Shown: piece by piece, positions 9,301 to 18,338 of the stretch
Position numbering within the stretch: the first letter of the stretch is position 1
Layout: each line of letters begins with the position of its first letter
Notes under the pieces: generated by a model
Told to the model about the DNA's origin: nothing
The model's database searches: none
What the model saw: only the letters and a program-made list of their open reading frames with translations
Position numbers and translations under genes: made by a program
Source: G963556115 sp963667375
Lineage (GTDB): Bacteria; Planctomycetota; SZUA-567
Direction of reading: 5' to 3'
Length of the DNA stretch: 64,000 bases
Assembly: GCA_963667375.1 (NCBI GenBank)
Contig: OY763323.1
Coordinates: forward strand, 1,674,001 to 1,738,000

Positions 9301-9873
9301 ATGCATAAATTATGGAATTTGAGTGTAGTTACATTGATGATTGCGGTGGTTGCCGGCTTGGCACTGGGGCTTGGGGGATGCACCACCTCCAGTACCGTGG
9401 ACGCTAGTCCGGTCCGGACCGAACTTGGCAAGGTGGCCATTGTTCCGTTTGAGAATCTGTCTTCAGAACCGAATGCGGGACTCATTGTCATGAAGAATAT
9501 GGATAGTGCTTTCAGAAAGTATACATCTCTGGATATCATTGACACCAATCTGATGCGCCAGCGTCTGGAAACGTTTGAGGGGCAGTACCTTGCACCGGTA
9601 AAAATCGGTGAAATGCTCGGTGTGGATTCGGTGATTACCGGCAGTGTGACGGAGTATCGATATGTATATGGTGCCGGGGAGCAGCCGGTAGTGGCTCTCA
9701 CTATGCAGATTATATCGGTAAAGACCGGTGAAACGCTCTGGTCTGAGCAGGTAAGTTCTACCGGGAATTTCTCCTGGATCCGGGAGAGCTCACTTGCAGA
9801 GGTGGCGGCACAGATTTCCATGTCTCTGGCACGTAATTTTAAACGGGTATATTCTCCGCTTGCAGCAGAATAA
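9301..9873 (+). CDS. pelC: PelC-like outer-membrane lipoprotein
   Basis: A 190-residue lipoprotein with a type II signal peptide ending in the lipobox LGGC, followed by TTSSTVD. After the lipid anchor comes the CsgG/PelC-like fold: KVAIVPFENLSSEPNAG, GEMLGVDSVITGSVTEYRYV and a C-terminal helix. Pseudomonas PelC (172 residues) forms a 12-mer ring in the outer membrane that funnels the polymer to the PelB pore. It lies 20 bp after the barrel gene, the same order as in known pel operons. The fold is also close to other CsgG-like lipoproteins, so the name relies partly on context. Confidence 0.82.
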   Translation: MHKLWNLSVVTLMIAVVAGLALGLGGCTTSSTVDASPVRTELGKVAIVPFENLSSEPNAGLIVMKNMDSAFRKYTSLDIIDTNLMRQRLETFEGQYLAPVKIGEMLGVDSVITGSVTEYRYVYGAGEQPVVALTMQIISVKTGETLWSEQVSSTGNFSWIRESSLAEVAAQISMSLARNFKRVYSPLAAE

Positions 9874-9881
9874 GGGATTTT

Positions 9882-10235
9882 ATGATGTTTAAATTGCTTT
9901 ATATTGATGATAATCCGGAAATTTATGAGATTATCAGCGAGGTCGTTCAGGTATATGGATACGAGTTGGATTGTATCTCAGAGATCACTGATACTTTTTT
10001 GAACCGAGCCGATGAATATTCACTTGTTATTATTGACTGGCACATCAGCTATGGGCCGGAAAAATTATATTCCGAATTACTCAGTAAGGGGTATAAAGGT
10101 AAGATTATGATCACATCTTCAAGAAATATCGGGAATAATCAGCGATTACGTCTGGATCAGCTGGGCATTAAATTTCTGGGGAAACCTTTTTCCGTTATCG
10201 AACTTGCGGACGCAATTGAAAAAGCAATTAAATAG
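9882..10235 (+). CDS. Stand-alone CheY-like receiver inside the Pel operon
   Basis: A 117-residue single-domain response regulator. Seen: the acidic pair in LLYIDDNPE, the phospho-acceptor Asp in LVIIDWH, the switch Ser/Thr in KIMITSS, and the conserved Lys in FLGKPFS. All catalytic positions are kept, so it should be phosphorylated. There is no output domain, so it must act by binding a partner. It starts 8 bp after pelC (tandem ATG ATG) and ends 33 bp before pelD. Known Pel operons carry no such gene; a phosphorylation input on PelD, PelE or the HEAT protein is an inference. No histidine kinase is encoded nearby. Confidence 0.85.
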   Translation: MMFKLLYIDDNPEIYEIISEVVQVYGYELDCISEITDTFLNRADEYSLVIIDWHISYGPEKLYSELLSKGYKGKIMITSSRNIGNNQRLRLDQLGIKFLGKPFSVIELADAIEKAIK

Positions 10236-10268
10236 AGTGAACTTACAGAATGACTGTGGGGTAAAGCT

Positions 10269-11603
10269 ATGACGTGGACAAAATTTAAACCATATATTGA
10301 AATGTTTCTGCTGGTTATTGTCATTTATTTTCTGGAGCACTGGCTGCAGGCAGACTCACCGATACTTAAAATACTCAGACCGGGTCCGTACCTTATTGTT
10401 ATTATTCTCGGGGCGGTAAAATACGGCAGCCCTGTAGGCTTGATTCTAGGAGCAGCGTGTTCGCTGGTACAGTTGAGTGAGATGCACCTCAGCGGGGAAG
10501 AGTCGTTGCGGGACGCAATAATACTCAATGCGGAAAATCTCCTGCCTCTGGTACTGTATATCGGGTGCGGTCACTTTATCGGGGAATCCGTTCATTCACG
10601 TCAGAAGGTTAAAGATTACTTTTCCGGTCTGGCGGTAGAGAGGAAAAAACTGGCTGACACTCTGGCCGGTGAGAAGACCGAACTCGAAAACAGCTACCGG
10701 GCGCTGGAATCAAAGATTGCAATCGACTCCCGTTCGAGTTCTTCTTATATACGTGATCTGATGGAATTCGATAATATCGGTTATGACCGAATTGGAGAGC
10801 GTTCGGTGCTGCTGACAGCCAAGTATCTAAATGCGCAGGGGGTAGCATACTGGAGTAAGAAAAATGGGGTCTGGACGCGGACAGCGGTTTCAGCGGACCT
10901 TAACGACTCAAGTGTTGTGACGCCACAACTGCTGCTCAAGGCTGATGAAATCCGGGGGATGGCTTGTGCCCGGGATTATCCGGAAATGGCGGCTATTGAC
11001 AAGCTTGATATGGCTTTTTGCATTGCTTCGGTAAAAACAACAGAGGTGCATGCTCTAACTTGTAACAGTCTTCCGCTTAAAGAGTGGAACTCCAAGTTTG
11101 AAAATATGGTGCAGAATATTTTGCGTGAAGCTCTGGCGGCAAGTGATTTCTGGAATGTGAAGTATCGCCTTGATCAGACAACATCGCTGGAGGAACGCCT
11201 GCGGCTTGAAAATATAAAGATGTTTTATTCGAAGGTGCGGAGTCAATTATTCACCCTGCAGCGCAGTAACAGTATATCCTCAATAATATTTATCTGTGTG
11301 GAGCGTGTAATGTCCGATGACATACGGGTTCTTGGTGTGATTGCCAGTGCTTTTCGCAGTCTGCTGCGGGTAAGCGATGTGCTTTCGTTTATGCCGGAGG
11401 AATCATACTTTGTGCTTTTTCTGCCACAGACAGGGCTTGAGGGTGCTCAGGTTGTGATGGATAAAATAGGCTCTAGTATTGGCAGGCTTGGGCTTAAACC
11501 TCATGATCAGCAGATTATTCTGCAACCTGCATACTATGAACTCAAGACAGCTGGAATGCTGGATTCTGCTTTCGAAACATTCAGAAAGGATCTACTGGTT
11601 TGA
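10269..11603 (+). CDS. pelD: PelD, inner-membrane c-di-GMP receptor for Pel synthesis
   Basis: A 444-residue protein: about four transmembrane segments in the first 105 residues, a helical linker (KKLADTLAGEKTELENSYRALES), a GAF domain (roughly 155-290), and a degenerate GGDEF domain to the end. The inhibitory-site motif R-V-S-D is kept at residues 367-370, five residues before where GGDEF should be; that site reads PEESYF, so it should bind c-di-GMP but not make it. This is the known arrangement of PelD, which switches on Pel synthesis when it binds c-di-GMP. The stop overlaps the TTG start of the next gene. Confidence 0.9.
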   Translation: MTWTKFKPYIEMFLLVIVIYFLEHWLQADSPILKILRPGPYLIVIILGAVKYGSPVGLILGAACSLVQLSEMHLSGEESLRDAIILNAENLLPLVLYIGCGHFIGESVHSRQKVKDYFSGLAVERKKLADTLAGEKTELENSYRALESKIAIDSRSSSSYIRDLMEFDNIGYDRIGERSVLLTAKYLNAQGVAYWSKKNGVWTRTAVSADLNDSSVVTPQLLLKADEIRGMACARDYPEMAAIDKLDMAFCIASVKTTEVHALTCNSLPLKEWNSKFENMVQNILREALAASDFWNVKYRLDQTTSLEERLRLENIKMFYSKVRSQLFTLQRSNSISSIIFICVERVMSDDIRVLGVIASAFRSLLRVSDVLSFMPEESYFVLFLPQTGLEGAQVVMDKIGSSIGRLGLKPHDQQIILQPAYYELKTAGMLDSAFETFRKDLLV

Positions 11604-12589
11604 TCATTTTTGCTGTGGCCTTAATATGTTGTATTGGAACGGCCTTTTATGGATTTGATGCTTTGTATCACGGGGCATACCTGCTGGCTTTTCTGGCGCA
11701 CCTCTGCGGAGCTGTAATTGCGCTGTTACTGCTCAAGTTTCGCATGCCGTTTCGCAGCAGTTTTATCTTACTATTATTGTTCTGTCTGTTAATACCGCTG
11801 CTGGGAGCTGTTGGCGCGGTAATTGTTATTATTGCCATCAACCGCAAGGGAAGAATGGGAATTCTCGAAGAATATTCGCAGTACATAAATACGGAAGAAT
11901 ATCGGGAACTCTTTACCAGAGACGAGAATGATTTTATTCCTGATCCTGATAATCTGTATTCATTGGCGGATATTCTGCATTCAAATCTGCCGGTAGCGCG
12001 AAAACGTGTCGCTATCGAAGCTCTCGCACAGCTGGAACAGCCCCAGACAGTGGCAATACTGCGGGAGGCGTTGCAGATGGATTCTGTTGAAGTGCGTTTT
12101 TTTGCAGCAAGTGTACTGAGTAAGCTCGAAATGCGGCTGGAAATGCATCTGGAAGAGCTGAAAGAAGAGGATAGAGCCGGAAGGCAGGTCTCGGTAATCT
12201 CCGAACTGGCGCAGGCATGCTATGATTTTGTATTTTATGATATTGTTGACGGAGGCAGGCGTGACAGATATCTGGAATTGGCTTTAGGATATGCGCTGGA
12301 TGCTTTCTCGCTCGAGCAGGACAGCACCTCGCTGGCTCTTGCCGGCAGAGTATTTCTGCAGCAGAGAAAGTATGAGCAGGCAATCGCCATATTTAATCTG
12401 TATTGTCGGGAATATCCAGATGATTCCCGGGGATTTCTCTGGAGGGCGGAGGCTTATCTTTCAAATCATGATTACGGTATGGTTCAGTTTGACCTTATGA
12501 AAGCTGGAGAGCTGGCTGAAATACCGGAGACACTCAGAGGGGCAGCAGAGTTCTGGAGCGGAGGGAATAGTAATGGCAAAGCAGTTTGA
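11600..12589 (+). CDS. pelE: PelE, inner-membrane TPR protein of the Pel synthase
   Basis: A 329-residue protein, the usual PelE length. Two hydrophobic regions lie at the N-terminus (residues 1-48 and 53-80), followed by a cytoplasmic helical part with HEAT/TPR-like repeats (IEALAQLEQPQTVAILREAL and LALAGRVFLQQRKYEQAIAIFNLY). In Pseudomonas, PelE links PelD, PelF and PelG in the inner-membrane complex. The start is a TTG that overlaps the pelD stop; aagga is 10 bp upstream. The gene overlaps the next one by 17 bp. The family is weakly conserved, so the name rests on length, topology and position. Confidence 0.8.
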   Translation: MIIFAVALICCIGTAFYGFDALYHGAYLLAFLAHLCGAVIALLLLKFRMPFRSSFILLLLFCLLIPLLGAVGAVIVIIAINRKGRMGILEEYSQYINTEEYRELFTRDENDFIPDPDNLYSLADILHSNLPVARKRVAIEALAQLEQPQTVAILREALQMDSVEVRFFAASVLSKLEMRLEMHLEELKEEDRAGRQVSVISELAQACYDFVFYDIVDGGRRDRYLELALGYALDAFSLEQDSTSLALAGRVFLQQRKYEQAIAIFNLYCREYPDDSRGFLWRAEAYLSNHDYGMVQFDLMKAGELAEIPETLRGAAEFWSGGNSNGKAV

Positions 12590-14492
12590 GGATATATTCA
12601 ATCAGTTACAGTATGCAAGTCCGGTAAAGGCCAGACAGATATTGCGGGAGCTTGAAACATTTCCCGAGCAGCTTATAACCTTCTGCAGGTATGCGCGTAA
12701 AGTAAGCACTGTCCGGGCGGAGGTGATTGCCAGAATGCTGGGTGGTATGAGTAATCCCGAATATATGCAGCTGCTCAAGGATTATGCGTTGAGTCCTGAA
12801 GAGTCGCTGCGGGAGGCAGCTTTTTCAGCACTCAGTAAAGGTAACGATACTGCCAGAAAAGAGGTTATGCTGGAGCTGCTCAAATCCGGAGTTGCGCAGA
12901 TAAAACAACGTGCCTGCAGTCTATTGAATGCTGAGGGCGATCCTGAAGTAGAAACAACCCTGTGTTCGCTCTTGGATGATTCTGATGCCGGAGTTGTGAA
13001 ATCGGCTTTGAAGAAACTCGAGTCAACACTTAATACGGATGTGATGAGAAGATGTGAGCGGCTGTTGAATAATCTCGATCCGGAGGTACGGGTGCTGGCG
13101 CTGAAAATACTGGCTAATCTTGATACTAAGCTCTTTAATTATAAGGCTGTGGCTGGCTGTCTGCAGCAGTATGGTGATGAGCGCATACGTATTGAGGCCT
13201 GCCGTATACTTGCACGCAAGTGCCCAAAACGTGCAGGGGAACTATTTGTTGAAATTTTTAAGGATGCTTCAAACTCCCTGCTGCTGCGGTTGCAGGCGGT
13301 GCGGGCAATAGGGCAGGTCGGTGGTCGTAAGGCAGCAAAAATTCTCTTTGGAATAATAGTTGGAGAAGGGACACCGGTTTCACTGGTTAGTGAAACGCGT
13401 AAAGTGCTCGGAGGGTTTGATGGTGGACTTTTGCTTGAGCTTACGGAGAAAGCATATCCGGTATCAAATGTGCTGCAGCGGTTTGAGATGGTTCGAATAC
13501 TCGGGATGTTTGTTGAGCCGCAGATAGAAGAGTATCTGAATAAGGTAATTCATACCGAGACCAATCAGGTGGTACTGGCGGCTGTGATTGAACAGTTGAC
13601 AATGTATGATGATCTTGGAATATGGGATTTTGTACTCAAGGCTGTTGTGAATCCAGAGCAGGTGACGGTTGCATATAATGCGGCGCAGGCTGCGTCCAAA
13701 CTGCTGATACCGGTAAAACTCAATGAGTTTGCGGCTATTCTGCAGCATGCTCCTCCTCTACTGCTGGCTGAAGTTGTGCTCAAGCGTTTGGCGGTATATG
13801 GCCGGGATCGTGGATTGAATGCTGATCTTGCAGCTATGATAAGGCCATATCTGCTTAGCAGTCATTCTGCAGTACGGATATTCGCGGTTGAGGCTGCGGG
13901 GTATGTGGAAGATGCGGTACTGGTCCCAGAACTGCTGGAACTCGTGGATAATTCCGGTGATAGTGAATTTATGCGTGAGTTGACTCAGAGTGTTTTCCGG
14001 GCGGTAGCAGGATCGCTGGATAAACTATTGGAACTTGCAGGTGAAGAGCGGTTAACAAATATCTCGGCTCTGATTTCACGGGTGGATAGAAATGATATCA
14101 GTGGCGGGTTTACCTCATTCTTCGCTTATCTGGCGCGTAAGGCTGAAAACAGTGTCGGTGGTGCGAGCCTGGTCCTCACCATTGCTTCAGGAAGATTTTA
14201 CCGGGAGTTTGTAGCGGCACTGGATGAGGTCGGGGATAAAGAACTGGCATATCTGCTGTATACCTGGTCCAATCAACCCGAAGGAGTAAGAAAAAGGTCT
14301 CCGTATAACTGGAGTGCAGCGTTGAATAATCCGCTTATTGCGGTACGGGTGGCTGCCCTGCGGGCAATGACCGATGATGATATTTCCGAGTATATTGCCG
14401 ATATTGCTGATATCGCATTTGTTGATTCAAAATCCGAGGTTCGTGAAGCTGCAGCCAGAGCCTTGCGCCGGGTGCTTAATACCCAGGTTTAG
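12573..14492 (+). CDS. HEAT-repeat protein inserted between pelE and pelF
   Basis: A 639-residue, entirely helical, soluble protein with no signal peptide. Many repeats have the HEAT/ARM pattern, for example LREAAFSALSKGNDTARKEV, DPEVRVLALKILANLDTK, DERIRIEACRILARKCP and the C-terminal KSEVREAAARALRRVL. Such repeats form curved superhelices that bind other proteins. The start ATG has a good ribosome site (ggaggg) and lies inside pelE, so expression is tied to the Pel genes. No homologue is part of the classical pelABCDEFG set. A role as cytoplasmic scaffold joining the receiver protein, PelE and PelF is only an inference. Confidence 0.78.
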   Translation: MAKQFEDIFNQLQYASPVKARQILRELETFPEQLITFCRYARKVSTVRAEVIARMLGGMSNPEYMQLLKDYALSPEESLREAAFSALSKGNDTARKEVMLELLKSGVAQIKQRACSLLNAEGDPEVETTLCSLLDDSDAGVVKSALKKLESTLNTDVMRRCERLLNNLDPEVRVLALKILANLDTKLFNYKAVAGCLQQYGDERIRIEACRILARKCPKRAGELFVEIFKDASNSLLLRLQAVRAIGQVGGRKAAKILFGIIVGEGTPVSLVSETRKVLGGFDGGLLLELTEKAYPVSNVLQRFEMVRILGMFVEPQIEEYLNKVIHTETNQVVLAAVIEQLTMYDDLGIWDFVLKAVVNPEQVTVAYNAAQAASKLLIPVKLNEFAAILQHAPPLLLAEVVLKRLAVYGRDRGLNADLAAMIRPYLLSSHSAVRIFAVEAAGYVEDAVLVPELLELVDNSGDSEFMRELTQSVFRAVAGSLDKLLELAGEERLTNISALISRVDRNDISGGFTSFFAYLARKAENSVGGASLVLTIASGRFYREFVAALDEVGDKELAYLLYTWSNQPEGVRKRSPYNWSAALNNPLIAVRVAALRAMTDDDISEYIADIADIAFVDSKSEVREAAARALRRVLNTQV

Positions 14493-14524
14493 GAATAATT
14501 CAGTTTGTTTTTGGGAGATAGAGT

Positions 14525-16069
14525 GTGCGCTGTGATGTCTGTCTGATACTTGAAGGTACTTATCCTTATGTCGCTGGTGGTGTTTCCACCTGGGTGGCGC
14601 AGATAATCGAATATATGCCTGATATAAGTTTTGGTATAATATATCTGGCTGCGACCAGTAAGGATAAATTGACTCTCAAATATGATTTGCCGGTCAATGT
14701 CACCGAGGTTAGGGAGGTATATCTTTATGATTTTCCCAAGCGGAAGAGTTTTGCCGCTGATCATATCCTTTCAGATGCGGAGTGGAAAGAGATTGAGGCT
14801 TTTCAGGAGGCCATCATCAGGGGTGAGCCGCTCAATGTTGTCGGGATGAGCAAGCTGGTGCAGAAACCGCAGAGTGTCGAGGCCTTCATGCAGGAATTCG
14901 CTTATTCACATAAATCCTGGGATGCTGCAATGAGTCTCTATAATGAGTCCTTTGATTCTCTGGGATTGCTAGATTTCTTCTGGTCGTACCGGATAATCAA
15001 CCTGCCACTGCTCAAGCTTCTGCGTACCAGAATAATACCGGCAAAGATCTATCATACCGCCTGTACCGGCTATGCTTCTGCCCTTGGTGCCTTGTATAGC
15101 CGTATTACCGGTTCGCCGTTATTGATCAGCGAACACGGAATTTATACCCGTGAACGGCGTATTGATGTCTTTGATGCGGACTGGATATGTGGTGAGTCTT
15201 ATGTGCCGCGGTCACTTGATATGTCCAGGAAAAGCAATCACTTTAAAGAATGGTGGGTAAATCTTTTTATGTCGCTCAGTAGAACCGCTTATAATAATGC
15301 GCAACAGATATTCTCACTTTTTCAGGCAAATAAACGGGATCAGGTTGCAGATGGTGCCGCTGCAGAGAGAGTAAGAATAATACCAAACGGGATTGACCTT
15401 TCAGATTTTCTGGCAATAACTCCGAGAGTTCGCAGCCAGGGAGATAAATTCACAATTGGTTATGTCGGTCGAATAGCTCCAATAAAGGATGTAAAGACTC
15501 TGATCAAGTCTCTTGATCATCTTAAACGATTCAAGGTTAATTTTAAAGCTCTGCTTATGGGACCGTATGATGAGGATAGAGAGTATTATCAGGAGTGCCG
15601 CGAACTGGCAGAAAGGCTTGATCTGGTAGAGGAGGTGGAGTTTACCGGCAGGGTAAAGGTTACAGATAAGCTGGGTGATATTGATGTCGGAGTAATTTCC
15701 AGTATTAGTGAAGGGTTACCATTTGCTATTTTGGAGGCTGGAGGAGCCGGAGTACCTTTTGTTGCTACTGATGTCGGTGCCTGCAGGGAGCTTATTGAGG
15801 GCAGCAGTGATGAGGATAGAGCGCTGGGTAAAGGCGGATATGTGGTCTCTGTCTCCAGTCCTAAAGATCTGGCGCTGGCTCTGAAGAAGGTCGCTGATTC
15901 ACCCGAGAATGCTGCGCGCATGGGGCAGATTCAACGGGAGAGGGTAATCAGGTATTACAATATAAATGAGGTCATGAATCAGTATCGGGATGAGTACCGG
16001 AAATGTTTTGAGAGAGAACTCCTCTATCCGAAATGCAGGATCAAACCTCAGAATGAGAATAGGGATTAA
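14525..16069 (+). CDS. pelF: PelF, GT4-family glycosyltransferase that polymerises Pel
   Basis: A 514-residue cytoplasmic GT-B enzyme using UDP-sugars to build the GalNAc/GalN-rich Pel polymer. The N-terminal signature MRCDVCLILEGTYPYVAGGV is typical of PelF, as is LLISEHGIYTRERRIDV in the middle. The C-terminal domain begins near residue 313 (FTIGYVGRIAPIKDVKTLI) and has the E-x7-E motif of retaining transferases in SEGLPFAILEAGGAGVPFVA. Translation starts at GTG 14525 with gggaga upstream. It is followed 21 bp later by pelG, the partner transporter. Confidence 0.95.
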   Translation: MRCDVCLILEGTYPYVAGGVSTWVAQIIEYMPDISFGIIYLAATSKDKLTLKYDLPVNVTEVREVYLYDFPKRKSFAADHILSDAEWKEIEAFQEAIIRGEPLNVVGMSKLVQKPQSVEAFMQEFAYSHKSWDAAMSLYNESFDSLGLLDFFWSYRIINLPLLKLLRTRIIPAKIYHTACTGYASALGALYSRITGSPLLISEHGIYTRERRIDVFDADWICGESYVPRSLDMSRKSNHFKEWWVNLFMSLSRTAYNNAQQIFSLFQANKRDQVADGAAAERVRIIPNGIDLSDFLAITPRVRSQGDKFTIGYVGRIAPIKDVKTLIKSLDHLKRFKVNFKALLMGPYDEDREYYQECRELAERLDLVEEVEFTGRVKVTDKLGDIDVGVISSISEGLPFAILEAGGAGVPFVATDVGACRELIEGSSDEDRALGKGGYVVSVSSPKDLALALKKVADSPENAARMGQIQRERVIRYYNINEVMNQYRDEYRKCFERELLYPKCRIKPQNENRD

Positions 16070-16090
16070 GGCAGCAAAAGGAGTGTCTTT

Positions 16091-17464
16091 ATGGCTGGGA
16101 TTGGCTTCAGATTACAGAAAATACTCAAGGATGGCAGTTACATGTCGCTGGCAACGGCATATGTGTACGGGGCTATTATATCTACCGGTCCCTGGCTTAT
16201 TTCGATTGTGAGTATTGGTTTTCTTTCGGTTGTATGTTCCTGGATACTTCCTGATAAAGATAATACCTTGTTCCGAACCGTACTGGTGTATACATACATG
16301 GGAACTCTGGTCTTCACCGGTCCTTTTTATATGTCTACAACCCGTTATCTGGCGGATAAAATGTTCAGTAATGATTTTTCCGCGATTCTCCCGACATTCA
16401 AGTATGTAGTACAGCTGTCATTACTGGCGACGACAATGATCTCCGGGGCTTTCTATATTCTTGGCGGTTTTTCCCCCCAGATGTTTCTGGTATGTATCAT
16501 ACTTTTTCAGAGTGTGTCCATAACCTGGATTGCTATGATTTTCCTCTCTGCAGCCCGGGATTATTTCTCGATAATACGGGCGTTTGCCGGCGGTTATATT
16601 CTGGGTATAGTTTTGGGGTTTGCCGGCGCGGTTTATTATGGTCTTGTCGGTCTCTTATGGGGTTTTGCAACGGGACTGTTTATTCTGGCGATTTTATTAT
16701 TTATAAGAGTATATCAGGAATTTCCTTCGCAGGTAAGGGTTGACCGGGGAGTAGTACGATACTGGAGAACTCTTCCCTGGCTTACTCTCTGCGGGTTTGC
16801 CTATAATGCCTCATTATGGGTGGATAAAGTATTATATTGGGTAGCCGAGGGTAAAAAAGCGGCTCCGGGACCATTTTACGCGCCGGCTGATTATGATACC
16901 GCATTTTTCTGGGCTTATATTACAATTGTACCGGCACTTACCGTATTTCTTATTAGAATAGAGACCAGTTTTTATAAGAATTATGCGGATTTTCTTGGTG
17001 CGGTTACTACCGGTGCCACTTTTAGTGAGATAGAGTCCAGACGAAAAGCGATATGTGATAATCTTTGGCTTTCCATTTCACGGCTGCTGAAAATTCAGGG
17101 TGGATTGACAGGTTTACTGGTGATTATAGCCCCGGAGTTGTTGAGACTCTTCAAAATGCCCCCTGATATGGCGGTAATGTTGCGTTTTGCTTTTCTGGCC
17201 GCTTTTATCCAGGCGCTATTTCTGATAATGACTATCATAATTCTGTATTTTGATCTTCAGAAATTAGCCGGCGGGCTGGCACTTCTGGCGCTGGTATTAA
17301 ATACTATTTTATCATGGTATTTCGCTTTTTATAATAGTATGTACAGCGGTTTGGGAAGTCTGGCTGCATTCTTGACTGCTCTGTTAATCGGAATGTACTA
17401 TTTTAATCGGCATATAAAGAATCTTATATTTGAAACCTTTATATCTCAAGGGGTTGGGTCATGA
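16091..17464 (+). CDS. pelG: PelG, MOP-superfamily inner-membrane transporter for Pel
   Basis: A 457-residue polytopic membrane protein with about twelve transmembrane helices. It opens with MAGIGFRLQKIL, the conserved PelG N-terminus, and continues with SLATAYVYGAIISTGPWLIS. It belongs to the MOP flippase superfamily but acts, together with PelF, PelD and PelE, as the channel that moves the growing polymer across the inner membrane. The GFAYNASLWVDKVLYW segment near residue 240 is typical of the family. It is the last gene of the operon; a new promoter lies about 50 bp downstream. Confidence 0.95.
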   Translation: MAGIGFRLQKILKDGSYMSLATAYVYGAIISTGPWLISIVSIGFLSVVCSWILPDKDNTLFRTVLVYTYMGTLVFTGPFYMSTTRYLADKMFSNDFSAILPTFKYVVQLSLLATTMISGAFYILGGFSPQMFLVCIILFQSVSITWIAMIFLSAARDYFSIIRAFAGGYILGIVLGFAGAVYYGLVGLLWGFATGLFILAILLFIRVYQEFPSQVRVDRGVVRYWRTLPWLTLCGFAYNASLWVDKVLYWVAEGKKAAPGPFYAPADYDTAFFWAYITIVPALTVFLIRIETSFYKNYADFLGAVTTGATFSEIESRRKAICDNLWLSISRLLKIQGGLTGLLVIIAPELLRLFKMPPDMAVMLRFAFLAAFIQALFLIMTIIILYFDLQKLAGGLALLALVLNTILSWYFAFYNSMYSGLGSLAAFLTALLIGMYYFNRHIKNLIFETFISQGVGS

Positions 17465-17513
17465 TATTCTTAACGGCAGATTATAATATGACGGTTTTAT
17501 TATTAAGATTCCA

Positions 17514-17541
17514 TTTACATACTGTGAAACAGTGCTATAAT
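17514..17541 (+). promoter_or_regulatory. Sigma-70-type promoter after pelG
   Basis: TTTACA (17514-17519), 16 bp, TATAAT (17536-17541), located 98 bp before the GNAT start. It would drive the acetyltransferase independently of the Pel operon. Confidence 0.55.
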
Positions 17542-17639
17542 AAACAGCAAGAGTTATAAATATTATATGGGAATTAATGTTGGTTGTTAGGGATCTTCTC
17601 TTGTGCTGTCCCTATAACTGCTGTAAAAAGGATGGGGAG

Positions 17640-18119
17640 ATGAGTGAGATTAAAATCAGGACTGCGCAGGTATCTGAAGCGGAATTAGTCTATAATTTTG
17701 TCAAGGAACTGGCGGAATATGATCGGGCATCAGATGAATTTGTGGCGACAGTCGATGATATCCGGAATGCGATGGCCGGTAAGATACCATATATAACCGT
17801 ACTTATTGCGTCTGTTGACGGCGTTGATGCGGGATTTGCCACCTACTATATGAATTACACCACTTTTCTCGGTAAGCCCAAGATGTTTGTTGAAGATATA
17901 TTTGTGAATCCGGAATTTAGACGCTGTGGCGCCGGACGGGCGCTTTTTGTCGAACTGGCAAAAAAAGCCGATGCAGAAGGGTGTGCTAAAATTGAACTGC
18001 AGGTGCTTAACTGGAATGATAACGCCGTGGATTTCTATGAATCTCTGGGAGCGGATTTTGTTGCGAACTGGTTACCCTATGCGATTGACAAAGAATCATT
18101 TCAGGAACTGATCAAATAA
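17640..18119 (+). CDS. GNAT-family N-acetyltransferase
   Basis: A 159-residue acetyl-CoA-dependent transferase. The fold is complete: MFVEDIFVNPEFRRCGAGRALF holds the acetyl-CoA-binding R/Q-x-x-G-x-G/A loop (RRCGAGRAL), followed by LQVLNWNDNAVDFYESLGA, typical of the diamine/phosphinothricin acetyltransferase branch. An ATG 63 bp upstream is in frame, but the ATG at 17640 has a ribosome site (ggatgggga) and gives the normal family length, so it is chosen. A promoter sits at 17514-17541. The substrate cannot be told from sequence; small amines (spermidine-like) are known substrates of related enzymes. Confidence 0.87.
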   Translation: MSEIKIRTAQVSEAELVYNFVKELAEYDRASDEFVATVDDIRNAMAGKIPYITVLIASVDGVDAGFATYYMNYTTFLGKPKMFVEDIFVNPEFRRCGAGRALFVELAKKADAEGCAKIELQVLNWNDNAVDFYESLGADFVANWLPYAIDKESFQELIK

Positions 18120-18338
18120 GAGGCTGTTTGGGGTACCTTTCTATTCAGCTGGTTCTGCCGGTTCAAACCGATATTTTGTTGAAGCGGTTTTAGCAATAAC
18201 GTTAAGTATGCGGGTGCTGATTACAGGGTATTCGCTCCGGTCTGGTGGTTGTTGGATTATTAAATTTGCAGCGGCTTCGCTGGTAGAGTATTGCAGTGCC
18301 GGCAGCCGGGAATAATATTATTGAAAAGGAGTTATAAT

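Noticed and set aside
9180..9821. A 213-codon frame on the minus strand across pelC
   Set aside because: It is antisense to a lipoprotein gene with a good signal peptide and lipobox, its product is Ser/Thr/Ile-rich without motifs, and it has no ribosome site.
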